A stretch of 20,379 nt of DNA from Oscillospiraceae bacterium. Its GTDB lineage: Bacteria > Bacillota > Clostridia > UMGS1883. Location of the stretch: the NCBI GenBank assembly GCA_022508735.1, contig JAFLUQ010000027.1, positions 1 to 20,379 on the forward strand. The letters are read 5' to 3'. The position numbers and the translations under genes were made by a program. Below the pieces are notes generated by a model. It did not search any database. It was not told where the DNA came from and saw only the letters and a list, made by a program, of their open reading frames with translations. This document shows positions 8,796 to 17,041 of this stretch, piece after piece (the stretch's first letter is position 1; each line of letters begins with the position of its first letter).

Positions 8796-9158
8796 TTAAA
8801 TTATGATGCCAGGTTTTACGGTGGGACCAATTTCTATATCTTCATTACCGCACTTTTTACACTGATACTTATATCCATAGCCCCATTTTACAAAAACCTT
8901 GTGAGTGGTTCGCTGCTGGCATGTGGGGCAGTCGCGCTTTTTTGTGTACGCCATCGCTTCCCAGCCATCCACAGTGCGGCAACCGCCGCCGGACACATTT
9001 TCCAGTTCATCGTCTGCAAGCTCGCCGGTGGCATGGAGGCGCTCAAAATACTCCTTCGCCAGCTCCTCGGTCAGTTCGATGTCGTTCTCATTTGCGAGGG
9101 CTATCAGCTCCTCAACTGTTTTTGTCTCTTTTGCTTTTTTGATCATTTCTTCGTTCAT
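8796..9158 (-). CDS. Nif11-type leader RiPP precursor with a zinc-ribbon-like core
   Basis: Likely substrate of the radical SAM enzyme and the C39 exporter. The 120-residue product has a helical, acidic Nif11-like leader (residues 1-56, MNEEMIKKAKETKTVEELIA...) ending in ELADDELENVSGGG. Cleavage after Gly58 or Gly59 would release a core of about 61 residues. The core holds five cysteines: Cys60, then C77-PT-C80 and C100-KK-C103, separated by 19 residues rich in aromatic residues (VFVKWGYGYKYQ). This is the spacing of a zinc ribbon, and an RNA-binding or metal-binding protein could look similar; the leader and gene context argue for a precursor. I chose ATG 9158 because GGAGG lies seven bases before it; an in-frame start at 9191 would put the coding region into the promoter. 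An ECF-type promoter ends 35 bases upstream. Confidence 0.85.
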   Translation of the reverse strand: MNEEMIKKAKETKTVEELIALANENDIELTEELAKEYFERLHATGELADDELENVSGGGCRTVDGWEAMAYTKKRDCPTCQQRTTHKVFVKWGYGYKYQCKKCGNEDIEIGPTVKPGIII

Positions 9159-9192
9159 GATGATACCTCCATAAAAAATTTTGTTTTTCACC

Positions 9193-9224
9193 TATTGATA
9201 CTCCAAATGGTTCGTTTTGTTAGA
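9193..9224 (-). promoter_or_regulatory. ECF-sigma-type promoter (site A) of the precursor/radical SAM unit
   Basis: On the minus strand TCTAACAAA (9224-9216) and GTATCAATA (9201-9193) are separated by 14 bases. The same two blocks with the same 14-base spacing occur at 19808-19839 in front of the long operon. The spacing and the lack of TTGACA/TATAAT fit an alternative sigma factor, and a sigma gene ends 18 bases upstream of this site. The predicted leader to the precursor ATG is about 30 bases. Confidence 0.75.
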
Positions 9225-9225
9225 C

Positions 9226-9251
9226 GCTTTTTTGAAAAAAGTCAAAAAAGC
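9226..9251. terminator. Hairpin between sigma gene and precursor, possible attenuator
   Basis: GCTTTTTTGA and TCAAAAAAGC form a perfect 10-bp stem with a 6-base pyrimidine loop on the minus-strand transcript. The stem contains the sigma-factor stop codon (9242-9244) and ends one base before the -35 block of site A. It is A/U-rich and so weak. It may reduce read-through from the long operon into the precursor gene. Confidence 0.35.
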
Positions 9252-9745
9252 TCTGTATCGGTCAGCCAATCGCGTAGCTTATTTAATGCGCTGTGCTGCA
9301 GGAATCGGACATTGGCATAGCTGATACCCGTTTTTTCTGCAATCTCCTGTGGGGAGATGCCGTGATAAAATCGCCAGATCACGATGTTACGTTCCCGCTC
9401 CGGAAGCTGCTCCAGTGCGCCGGCAAGTGCATCCAGCATTTCCCGCGTCAGGATGCGGGCAACTGCCTCGTCAGGGATAGCGGCTTCAGCCGGATCGAGC
9501 GGGATAGGTTCTCGGCTTTTGGCGCGGTAATGATCCGCAACTACGTTCCGGGTAATGGAGTAGAGCCAAGTGCCTACCGCACCGCGAGTGGGGTCGTAGC
9601 TGTGAAGCGCGGCGGTAGCCTTCAGGAAGACCTGCTGAGCCAGATCCTGCCGGTCCTGCTCGTTTTGCACATGGGAGTATATGTACCCTTCCACCTTGTC
9701 CCGGTAGTCATGATAAAGTTTTTCGGGAGAGATCACTGCGCTCAT
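9242..9745 (-). CDS. ECF-type RNA polymerase sigma-70 family factor
   Basis: A 167-residue alternative sigma factor with two domains. Sigma region 2 (residues ~10-75) has DRQDLAQQVFLKA and GTWLYSITRNVVADHYR for core binding and -10 recognition. Sigma region 4 (~105-165) has LPERERNIVIWRFYHGIS followed by the helix-turn-helix PQEIAEKTGISYANVRFLQ for -35 recognition. There is no region 1 or 3, as usual for ECF factors. ATG 9745 has GGAGGTG upstream and overlaps the TGA of the preceding small gene as ATGA, so the two are translationally coupled. It lies between the two matching promoters (9193-9224 and 19808-19839), which are its likely targets, giving autoregulation. No classical ZAS or RskA-type membrane anti-sigma gene is present, so its control may lie in the small upstream protein or the STAS/HATPase proteins. 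Confidence 0.93.
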   Translation of the reverse strand: MSAVISPEKLYHDYRDKVEGYIYSHVQNEQDRQDLAQQVFLKATAALHSYDPTRGAVGTWLYSITRNVVADHYRAKSREPIPLDPAEAAIPDEAVARILTREMLDALAGALEQLPERERNIVIWRFYHGISPQEIAEKTGISYANVRFLQHSALNKLRDWLTDTELF

Positions 9746-9939
9746 GGCTTTTCACCTCCGTCCGGCAAAAATCGCCACGTCTCCGGTTCTCCCGCCGCAT
9801 TCAGCTCCAGTTCGTCGTCGGAAAGCTCCCGGATATCTCCCGGCAGCCCCGCGGCGCAGATCACATCGTCCAGCCTCTTATTGCCCGCAAAGCGCTGGAA
9901 ATCTAACAGCGCCTGCAGCCGTTTTTCCGTATTCTCCAT
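9742..9939 (-). CDS. Small leader-like protein coupled to the sigma factor
   Basis: A 65-residue acidic protein of unknown family. Its middle contains ELSDDELELNAAGE (residues 38-51), which closely parallels ELADDELENVSGGG at the end of the precursor leader, but the double glycine is lost and only about 15 residues follow. No membrane segment or cysteine pair is present (a single Cys lies near residue 28). It overlaps the sigma gene by four bases (ATGA) and starts 53 bases after the ABC transporter stop. I chose ATG 9939, preceded by a modest AGGTGCGAG at 9953-9945; a GTG at 9987 would add 16 residues without a good ribosome-binding site. Possible roles are an anti-sigma or co-sigma peptide, or a decoy that binds the leader-recognition site of the maturase or exporter. 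These are inference. Confidence 0.65.
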   Translation of the reverse strand: MENTEKRLQALLDFQRFAGNKRLDDVICAAGLPGDIRELSDDELELNAAGEPETWRFLPDGGEKP

Positions 9940-9992
9940 GGTTTTTATCTCGCACCTTTCTACATTAGTCATATATTCGAGTGCCACAAAAC

Positions 9993-12206
9993 TCAGAATA
10001 CCGTGGTCTTGCCCACATAGGCCGTGTCGTCCAGTCGCTGCCGTGCCACCAATTCGGCAAACCTGCCGTTCTTTTCAATCAGTTCGTCATAGGTGCCGTC
10101 CTCCACGATGTGACCATTTTCCAGATAGATGATCCGGTCGCACTGTTTTATCGTGGAGAGCCGGTGGGCGATGACGATGCGGGTGCATTTTAGCCCGTTC
10201 AGGGATTCCGACACCTTCCTCTGCGTCAGGTTGTCAAGGGCGCTGGTGGCCTCGTCGAACATCAGAATTTTCGGCTTTGGCGCGATGGCTCTTGCAATCA
10301 TAAGTCGCTGCCGCTGACCACCGGACACGCCGCCGCTGCCCTCGGAGATCAAAGTGTGCATGTTCATGGGCATCCGGCGGATATCATCCGCAATGCCCGC
10401 CAGCTCCGCGGCCTCCCACGCGTCGTTCAGCGTCAGCCACGGCGCGGAGATCACGATATTGGAGTAGATGTCACCTTGGAACAGCTTGCCATCCTGCATC
10501 ACTGTGCCTATACGCCGACGCAGGGATTTCAGGTCGATACCCGCGAGATCCTTGCCGTCGTAGTATATCGCGCCCTTCTGCGGCGTCTCAAAGCCCAGCA
10601 TCAGACGCATGAGTGTGGATTTGCCGCAACCGGTGGCGCCAACGATGGCAACATACTGCCCCGGACGAATCTTGAGGGAGAGGTTATCCACAACGTTGGG
10701 CATGCTCTCGGTGTAGCGGAAGGATACGTTGTTCAGTTCGATGCTGCCTGAGAGGCGGGTGATCACCTGCTTGCCCTCCGACACCTCCGGCACAGTATCC
10801 AGAATTGGCTTCACCATATCCAGCACCGGCCTGATGTTCGCCATGGTCAGCGCCACGCCCGCCAGGGACATGAACGCACCTGACACCATGCCATAGGCCG
10901 TGTTAAAGGCATAGTAGTCCGCCACGGACACACCGCTAACGATGGCCGTGTAGTACATGACGAAGGTGCCGACCAGCGTGATCAGCGTGGTGATGGCTCC
11001 GTTGTATTTGATGATGACCGGTGGGTTATACAGGAGCTTCGCCTGCTCCGAATAGAGCCGCCCCCACCGGGCAAAGGCGCGCTTCTCCGCGCCGGAGAGC
11101 TTGATTTTCTGGATGCCGGTGATGATACCGTAGCTCATGCCGCCCACCTTTGTGCCCAGCTCCATCTGCCGCTTGGAGATGCGCATCTGCGTAAAGGTGC
11201 TCACCACGGTGAACAGCAGCGTGACGAGGATGATCAGCAGCGAGGGCACCACCAGTGCCGGTGCAAACGCGAATATCTGAAAGATATAGATCAGCGAAAA
11301 CAGCGACATGAGGCCCGTAGAGAGCACTGTATCCACCAGCATGGCGCACAGTGAATTTATGTACTGCGACCGGGCGGAGAGTTCGCCGGAGGCGTAATTC
11401 TTAAAGAAGGCCGCGGGCAGGGACATGATCCGCGCCATGGTCGCGGCCTGCACCGTGATATTCATCTTGCCGCGGATGCGCGCCATGACCAGGTTCCTGA
11501 CCAATGTAATCAACAAAGAGGATACAGAGATACAGACCATAAATACCGCAATGGAAACCAGCAGCCGAATATCTCCGCTGTCGATCACCAGCCCGAAGAG
11601 CAGTTGGTTCAGCTTCGGTGTCAGCAAGCCGATAATGGACACCGCAAATGTGGCCAGAGCCACCAGCGCGTAGTCCGCGCCGGAGAGGATGCCCGCGATG
11701 TACTTCAGCAGTGCGCCGATGTTGATCTTTTTCAGCGGGAAGGGCTTATAGAAGGCGATGGCCTCCTTTTCAAAGAGATCCTCGTTCTTCCGTGTGATCT
11801 TCACGAGCTTGCCTGTGGCTTCATCCAGGAAGGAATAGCCCGACATACCCGTGGGGATCAGCGACACCACAGAGCCGTCTGACTTGCGCAGGCCCAGCAT
11901 CGCGCCTATGGCGTCTTTGTACCAGCCCTTCTCCAGGATGACGTTTCTGCGCATGATGCCGTAGGGACGCATCAGAAACTCCAGCTGCTCGTTCATGTCC
12001 TTGATGGTTTCCGGCACTTCCTGCGTCTTGACATGATAGTATTTTAAAATATCATCGATGGCGTTCTTAGCCCTCGTCCGATCATCCGCAAGTGCGGCGG
12101 AGACCCGCGCACCTGTCACGGCGTCGGATATGCCTGCAAACGCCTCCTCAAAGGTGTCCTGGTCCTGTTGTTTACGCAGTTTTATCTGTTCATCAAACCA
12201 ACCCAT
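9993..12206 (-). CDS. NHLM/NHLP-type RiPP export ABC transporter, permease/ATPase subunit without peptidase
   Basis: Second half of the NHLM-type peptide export system in the cytoplasmic membrane. The 737-residue protein has a soluble N-terminal region of ~170 residues that lacks the C39 catalytic residues, a six-helix ABC membrane domain (~175-460), and a C-terminal ATPase with Walker A GATGCGKS, signature VSGGQRQRLMIARAI, Walker B ILMFDEATSALD and the H-loop IVIAHRLSTI. This order and length fit the family known as the NHLM bacteriocin ATP-binding component (TIGR03797). The ATG is preceded by GGAGG and lies 12 bases after the peptidase-bearing partner's stop, so both are made together and probably form a heterodimer. 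Confidence 0.92.
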   Translation of the reverse strand: MGWFDEQIKLRKQQDQDTFEEAFAGISDAVTGARVSAALADDRTRAKNAIDDILKYYHVKTQEVPETIKDMNEQLEFLMRPYGIMRRNVILEKGWYKDAIGAMLGLRKSDGSVVSLIPTGMSGYSFLDEATGKLVKITRKNEDLFEKEAIAFYKPFPLKKINIGALLKYIAGILSGADYALVALATFAVSIIGLLTPKLNQLLFGLVIDSGDIRLLVSIAVFMVCISVSSLLITLVRNLVMARIRGKMNITVQAATMARIMSLPAAFFKNYASGELSARSQYINSLCAMLVDTVLSTGLMSLFSLIYIFQIFAFAPALVVPSLLIILVTLLFTVVSTFTQMRISKRQMELGTKVGGMSYGIITGIQKIKLSGAEKRAFARWGRLYSEQAKLLYNPPVIIKYNGAITTLITLVGTFVMYYTAIVSGVSVADYYAFNTAYGMVSGAFMSLAGVALTMANIRPVLDMVKPILDTVPEVSEGKQVITRLSGSIELNNVSFRYTESMPNVVDNLSLKIRPGQYVAIVGATGCGKSTLMRLMLGFETPQKGAIYYDGKDLAGIDLKSLRRRIGTVMQDGKLFQGDIYSNIVISAPWLTLNDAWEAAELAGIADDIRRMPMNMHTLISEGSGGVSGGQRQRLMIARAIAPKPKILMFDEATSALDNLTQRKVSESLNGLKCTRIVIAHRLSTIKQCDRIIYLENGHIVEDGTYDELIEKNGRFAELVARQRLDDTAYVGKTTVF

Positions 12207-12218
12207 ACCGACACCTCC

Positions 12219-14402
12219 TTATTCGTTGGACACGAGCTGCGTGTAGTAGCCGTTCTTTGCGTAAAGCTCATCGTGGGTGCCGCGCTCGACCACCTTGCCA
12301 TTGTCCATGACGATGATCTCGTCGCAGTCGCGGATGGTACTGAGTCGGTGAGCCACCACGATACAGGTAATGCCCCTGTCCTTGATGGAGTTCACCACCT
12401 CATACTCCGTCTTGGCGTCCAGTGCACTGGTCGCCTCGTCCAGGATGATGATGGTGGGGTCCTGCGCCAGCACACGGGCGATTTCCAAACGCTGCCGCTG
12501 GCCGCCGGAGAAGTCCTTGCCGCCCTCGGTGAGAACATAGCTGTAACCGCCGTCGCGCTGCATGATATCCTCGTGAAGCCGGGCGTCACGAGCCGCCATG
12601 ATCATCTCGAAGTCCTCAATGGAGGTATCCCACATTTTGATGTTGTTTCTGATGGTGTCCTCAAAGAGGATGATGTCCTGGTCCACCACGGCCAGAGAGC
12701 CGGTGAAGATGCTGCGGTCGATGTCCTTCATGGGCTTGCCGTCAAACAAAATCTCGCCGCTCCAGGGCTGATACAGGCCGGAGATCAGCTTGGAGAGGGT
12801 GGATTTTCCGCAGCCGGAGCCGCCCACAAACGCCACGCGGCTGCCCGGCTTCAGGGAGAGGCTGAAGTCTGTGATCAGCGGATCGGCAAGGCGGGAATAG
12901 CCAAAGGTGACGTTTTTCATCTCCACCGTGCCGGAGAGCTTGTCGTACTCTGCGTTATCATCCAGCTTGCCATCGCCCTCGAAAATCACATCGTCGGGGT
13001 ATTCCATCACGTCTTCGATGCGCTCCATCTTGGTACGCATTTCCTGAATGGTCTGACCCGCTGAGATCAGCGTCATGGCAGGCTCCGTAAACGAGGTCAT
13101 GAAGCCTTGGAACGCCATGATCATACCCACGGTAAACTGCCCCCGCATGGTGAACCACACGCCCAGGATCAGCACCGCTGTGTTCGTCAGCCGGGAAACC
13201 AGACTTGGAACCATACCTAAATACTCATTGAGTCTGGAGAACTTGACCTCTTGCGTATTGACGCTGGCCTGATAGCCCGCCCACTTCTCAAAGTAGCCGT
13301 TCTCCGCACCGTTGGCCTTGATGGTCTCGATCATCTCAATGCCCGCCACTGTTGCGCCCGACAGCTTGCCCGAATCGCGCATCTGCACGCGGGTTATGTT
13401 GATACGTTTTTTAGAAATGATGCGGGACATGAACAGGTTCAGCGCAATGGAGAGCAGCCCCGCCACTGTCAATATCCAGCTGTAGCGTATCATCACCACA
13501 AGATAGAACACCATCATGATCGTGTTCAGAACCAGGGGGGCGAAGGTGTTAACCAGATTATTCGCAATGGATGCGTTTGTGGTCTGCCGTTGCTGTATAT
13601 CGCCCGCCATGCGCTGGGAGAAGAACTCCATGGGCATATGCAGCACCTTCCAAAGGAAGGTCGTGTCACCCACGACGGCCAGCTTGCCCTGAATTTTCAA
13701 ATTCGCCCGCGCTTCCGCAAAAGCCACGATCACTTGGGCCGTAGAGAGCAGCGCCAGCAGCCCCAGGAATGGATAGAACCACTCCGGGTTTTCCCGCGTC
13801 AGCAGCCGATCCAGAAAAATTCGGGAAAAGGCCGGCTGGATCACGCCGATCAGTGCTGTGATGAGCGTTGTGAGCACTACGAAGGTCATAGCGACGCCCG
13901 CGCCTACCAGACGCTTTCGGGCAAAGGATAGCACGCTCTTCGGCTTGCCTCCCGGCTCAAAGCCCTCGCCCGGCTCGAACATCAGACAGATGCCCGTAAA
14001 GCTATTGTCGAAGACATCCATGGAGACAGTGTAATTGCCCCGGCCGGGGTCATTGATCACCGCCTTGTCGCCCTTAAATCCGCACAAGACGACAAAGTGG
14101 TTAAAGTTCCAGTGAATAATGCAGGGAAATTCGCCTTTTTCCTTCAATTGCTCCGGCTCATAGCGGTAACCCTTGGCCGTCAGACCGTAGCTGCGCGCTG
14201 CCCGGAGCACGTTCTTCGCGTTGGAGCCGTCGCGGGATACGCCGCAATCGACGCGCACCTGCTCCAGCGGGATCCATTTGCCATAGTAAGCCAAAATCAT
14301 GGTAAGCGAGGCCGCGCCGCACTCCAGCGCCTCCATCTGCATGACCACGGGTACTTTGGCCACACCTTTTGTTATCGGTTCGTTTTGTGTCTTCTTAGTC
14401 AT
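12219..14402 (-). CDS. NHLM/NHLP-type C39 peptidase/permease/ATPase exporter
   Basis: Bifunctional exporter that cleaves the leader at its glycine motif and pumps the mature peptide out. The 727-residue protein carries a C39 peptidase domain (residues ~15-140) with Gln22 and catalytic Cys28 in MQMEALECGAAS, His102 in FNHFVVL, and Asp118 in INDPGRG. The membrane domain spans ~160-445. The ATPase has Walker A GGSGCGKS, signature FSGGQRQRLEIARVL and Walker B IIILDEATSALD. This fits the TIGR03796 group. All catalytic residues are present, so it should be active on the Gly-Gly-Gly site of the 8796-9158 precursor. I chose ATG 14402, with GAGGTG six to seven bases upstream, over the GTG three codons earlier. 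It starts 10 bases after the HlyD-like gene stop. Confidence 0.93.
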   Translation of the reverse strand: MTKKTQNEPITKGVAKVPVVMQMEALECGAASLTMILAYYGKWIPLEQVRVDCGVSRDGSNAKNVLRAARSYGLTAKGYRYEPEQLKEKGEFPCIIHWNFNHFVVLCGFKGDKAVINDPGRGNYTVSMDVFDNSFTGICLMFEPGEGFEPGGKPKSVLSFARKRLVGAGVAMTFVVLTTLITALIGVIQPAFSRIFLDRLLTRENPEWFYPFLGLLALLSTAQVIVAFAEARANLKIQGKLAVVGDTTFLWKVLHMPMEFFSQRMAGDIQQRQTTNASIANNLVNTFAPLVLNTIMMVFYLVVMIRYSWILTVAGLLSIALNLFMSRIISKKRINITRVQMRDSGKLSGATVAGIEMIETIKANGAENGYFEKWAGYQASVNTQEVKFSRLNEYLGMVPSLVSRLTNTAVLILGVWFTMRGQFTVGMIMAFQGFMTSFTEPAMTLISAGQTIQEMRTKMERIEDVMEYPDDVIFEGDGKLDDNAEYDKLSGTVEMKNVTFGYSRLADPLITDFSLSLKPGSRVAFVGGSGCGKSTLSKLISGLYQPWSGEILFDGKPMKDIDRSIFTGSLAVVDQDIILFEDTIRNNIKMWDTSIEDFEMIMAARDARLHEDIMQRDGGYSYVLTEGGKDFSGGQRQRLEIARVLAQDPTIIILDEATSALDAKTEYEVVNSIKDRGITCIVVAHRLSTIRDCDEIIVMDNGKVVERGTHDELYAKNGYYTQLVSNE

Positions 14403-14412
14403 GGTACCCACC

Positions 14413-14895
14413 TCAGTTAAACAGGAACGAGATGGGCGATACGCTGTCTGTTATAATGACCGCCTCATAAACGCCGTTTGGCAGCTCTGCGCTTACGGTG
14501 ACGGGATAGACCCATTCTCCCACAGAGAGACTGCCGATATGTAATGTATATGCGGTGAAACTGTTGTCCACGGCTACCGGTTCATCAGCGATTGCGGTGA
14601 CGTTATATTCCTTGTCACCGATCCGAACAGTATTATCCTGAGCAACATTTGTGATATCTGCTTCGCTGACATAGAGGACCGTGCTTCCGCCGTCCGAGAC
14701 AGCGGCGACATTCACCCTGGTTTCCAGCGTGCCCGCAGCACCCCAGACGATGAACCCCAAAAGCAGCACGATGACCGCCGCCAGCACCACCCAGATGCCG
14801 GGATTTGTGACTTTTATGTAGTCGTTGAGCTGTTCGGGAGAAGAAACCCGGTCCATACTTTTTTGTCTGAAAATTGAATTGTTCATATTTGTCAC
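14413..14895 (-). CDS. Short NHLM-type HlyD-like secretion adaptor
   Basis: A 160-residue single-pass membrane protein (hydrophobic segment ~33-53, WVVLAAVIVLLLGFIVW) with a C-terminal beta-rich extracytoplasmic region. It fits the NHLM secretion-protein group next to its two ABC partners (TIGR03794). It is much shorter than classical HlyD and lacks the long coiled-coil hairpin, as expected in a monoderm with no outer membrane to span. The start is GTG 14895: AGGAG lies seven bases before it and overlaps the TAG stop of the SpoIIE gene. An ATG three codons downstream (14886) with GGGG upstream is an alternative. Confidence 0.82.
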   Translation of the reverse strand: MTNMNNSIFRQKSMDRVSSPEQLNDYIKVTNPGIWVVLAAVIVLLLGFIVWGAAGTLETRVNVAAVSDGGSTVLYVSEADITNVAQDNTVRIGDKEYNVTAIADEPVAVDNSFTAYTLHIGSLSVGEWVYPVTVSAELPNGVYEAVIITDSVSPISFLFN

Positions 14896-14905
14896 CCCGC
14901 TACTC

Positions 14906-17026
14906 CTACAGATTCTTTGTTATCTTCAGGATATTTTGGCCATCCTTATATTCATATTCCACCGCATCCATGCTCTTTTTCACCATGTAGATGCCCAAAC
15001 CCCCGATCTCCCGCTCCTCGGCAGAGAGCGTCGTGTCGGGGTCTTCTTTTTTCAGCGGGTCATAGGGCACACCGTTGTCGATAAAGGTAATCACCACTGA
15101 GAGCGGCTCCTCGATCAGCTCCACTCGAACAGCGGCTGACCCGACATTGGGATTGTAGGCGTAATGTGCAATATTACCGAAGAGTTCATCGATGGCAATG
15201 TCGATCTGCATCTGCACCTTCATGGAGCAGCCGTGCGCCTGCAGCTGTTCATTTACAAAATCCGTGACTACAGGGATGTTTTCCACCACTGCGTCAATGG
15301 TCAATTCTTTCATCTTTTCTCCCATTTTGCGCCTGTATTCCAGACAAAGCATTGTAATGTCGTCAAACTGCGGTGCTTCGCCCACAAACATATCAATGTC
15401 TGCCTTGATGACGGGCAGCAGCTCGGCGGGCGCTTTGTCCCGGTTAGAGTTCAGGGTGCACTCCAGCCGCTTCATACCGTAAAACTCTTTGTCGGCATTG
15501 ATGGCCTCCGTCACGCCGTCCGTGTACTGGAACACCTTATCTCCCGGTGCCAGGGTTATGCTGCCTGCGCGGTAACTCATCCCCTCCATGCCGGCCAGCA
15601 CCAAGCCGGGCCTGATCTTATATGCTGTATAATCTCCATCTGCGTGACAGATAAACGGCATCTCGTGACCCGCGTTTACGAAGTTGAACTCGCCCGTCAC
15701 GAGGTCGAGCACGCCCTCAAAGGCCGTGATGAACAGTCCCTCGCTGTTGGATTCACACAAGAGATCATTGACCTCGGTAAAGACCGCGCCAAGATCAACA
15801 CCCGGCTGGGTATGGTCTTTGATCAGCGTCTTGCCGATGACCATGAACAGCGCCGCGGGAACACCCTTGCCGGAAACGTCCGCCATGACGATGGCAAGAT
15901 GCCGCTCGTCAACCATAAAGAAGTCATAGAAGTCGCCGCCGACCTCTTTTGCGGGGGCCATGGTGGCGTAAATATCAAATTCCTTTCTGTCGGGAAAGGC
16001 AGGGAAGACGCTGGGCAGCATGGACTTCTGGATGTGGGCCGCCACGTCCAGCTCCGCGCCGATGCGCTCCTTCTCTGCCGTGACTTTCGTCAGATTTTCA
16101 ATGTATTGCTCAATATCCACCGCCATCTTCCCAAAGGCGCGGGAGAGCTCGCCCGCCTCGCCGTGGACGTTTTCATATTTGGCGCACTCCTCCACGATCC
16201 GCTGGGTGTTGAGACCTTCATCAGTAAGCGCGTATTCGCTTGCCATATCGGAGAGCTTTTCCAGCGGGATCGTGATCTGCCTTTCAGCGTAGTACAGGAT
16301 GCAGACGGTAATCACGCTGAACACCACGAGATCCAGCGAGATATACACATACACCTTGTTCCAGAACGCAAGCAGATCGCCGGTATTTCCGGAAAGCTCA
16401 CCAAAGGCGAAGGAGCCCATGATCGCTGCAGACACAATCGCAAGGAGCAGGAATATCAGAATAAACCGCTCATTCAGAGAGAATTTTTCCCCGCTCTTTT
16501 TGAGCTTCACGCCGGTATATCCCAAAATGATGGGAATGCCCAAAACGACGCAGAACACGAAATTGTTGAGAAACAGCATCAGCGTCGTCACAGACAGGAT
16601 TTGACCAATTCCCGTGATGAACATTGTTACGCCCAGCAGTACAGCGGTGAGCGCCGTATTCACAGCAGACACGACCATATATCGCAGAATTTTCTTATAT
16701 GAGTTGAGCCGCACTTCGCTGTGTAGGACCTTCCATGCGAAATACGGGAACAGACCGTAAATCATCTGAACGACAAAGCCCAGAGTGCACATCAGCGAGC
16801 TATACCCGGAGAGTATGTCGGCGGCAAGGTTTCCGATGGCGCAGCCCAGCGCTCCGGGGAAACCAAAAAGCAGCCCGAAGGTGGGGTTCAGCGCGGCAGC
16901 CGGGCGCACCTCCGTCACCGACACGACCTGAAACAGTCTGCGAAACGGCATCGTGACCGCAAAAAACACAAGCGCCGTCAAAGCTGTTATCGCTATTTTT
17001 TTGAGAAATGCTTTCTTTGCCGCCAT
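14906..17026 (-). CDS. Membrane SpoIIE-type PP2C phosphatase fused to an anti-sigma-type HATPase
   Basis: A 706-residue signalling protein joining three parts: a multi-pass membrane sensor (~1-250, with a conserved TEVRP...GALGCAIGN block), a HAMP-like linker and helix (~240-325), a PP2C/SpoIIE phosphatase (~330-550), and a SpoIIAB/RsbW-type HATPase (~570-706). The phosphatase shows KEVGGDFYDFF and MADVSGKGVPAALFM with metal-binding aspartates. The ATPase shows IDELFGNIAHYAY, DNGVPYDPL and GGLGIYMVKK. Phosphatase and kinase in one protein could set the phosphorylation state of the STAS protein (19129-19428) in both directions. I chose ATG 17026, which has AGGA about 11 bases upstream, over a GTG at 17035 that is too close to it. 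The membrane part is paralogous to the adjacent gene 17042-17752. Confidence 0.92.
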   Translation of the reverse strand: MAAKKAFLKKIAITALTALVFFAVTMPFRRLFQVVSVTEVRPAAALNPTFGLLFGFPGALGCAIGNLAADILSGYSSLMCTLGFVVQMIYGLFPYFAWKVLHSEVRLNSYKKILRYMVVSAVNTALTAVLLGVTMFITGIGQILSVTTLMLFLNNFVFCVVLGIPIILGYTGVKLKKSGEKFSLNERFILIFLLLAIVSAAIMGSFAFGELSGNTGDLLAFWNKVYVYISLDLVVFSVITVCILYYAERQITIPLEKLSDMASEYALTDEGLNTQRIVEECAKYENVHGEAGELSRAFGKMAVDIEQYIENLTKVTAEKERIGAELDVAAHIQKSMLPSVFPAFPDRKEFDIYATMAPAKEVGGDFYDFFMVDERHLAIVMADVSGKGVPAALFMVIGKTLIKDHTQPGVDLGAVFTEVNDLLCESNSEGLFITAFEGVLDLVTGEFNFVNAGHEMPFICHADGDYTAYKIRPGLVLAGMEGMSYRAGSITLAPGDKVFQYTDGVTEAINADKEFYGMKRLECTLNSNRDKAPAELLPVIKADIDMFVGEAPQFDDITMLCLEYRRKMGEKMKELTIDAVVENIPVVTDFVNEQLQAHGCSMKVQMQIDIAIDELFGNIAHYAYNPNVGSAAVRVELIEEPLSVVITFIDNGVPYDPLKKEDPDTTLSAEEREIGGLGIYMVKKSMDAVEYEYKDGQNILKITKNL

Positions 17027-17041
17027 CGTCTTCACCGTCCT

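Noticed and set aside
8796..9191. Longer precursor start at 9191 (11 extra residues)
   Set aside because: The strong GGAGG is placed for ATG 9158, and the longer start would fall next to the predicted -10 of site A.
12168..13931. Plus-strand open frames of 298 and 226 codons opposite the C39 exporter
   Set aside because: They lie wholly within the ABC transporter coding region, have shadow-like composition and no ribosome-binding site, and match no family I know.
15164..16702. Long plus-strand open frame of 512 codons opposite the SpoIIE-like gene
   Set aside because: It mirrors the antisense strand of a gene with full phosphatase and ATPase motifs, is His/Gln-rich in a way typical of antisense frames, and has no recognisable domain.
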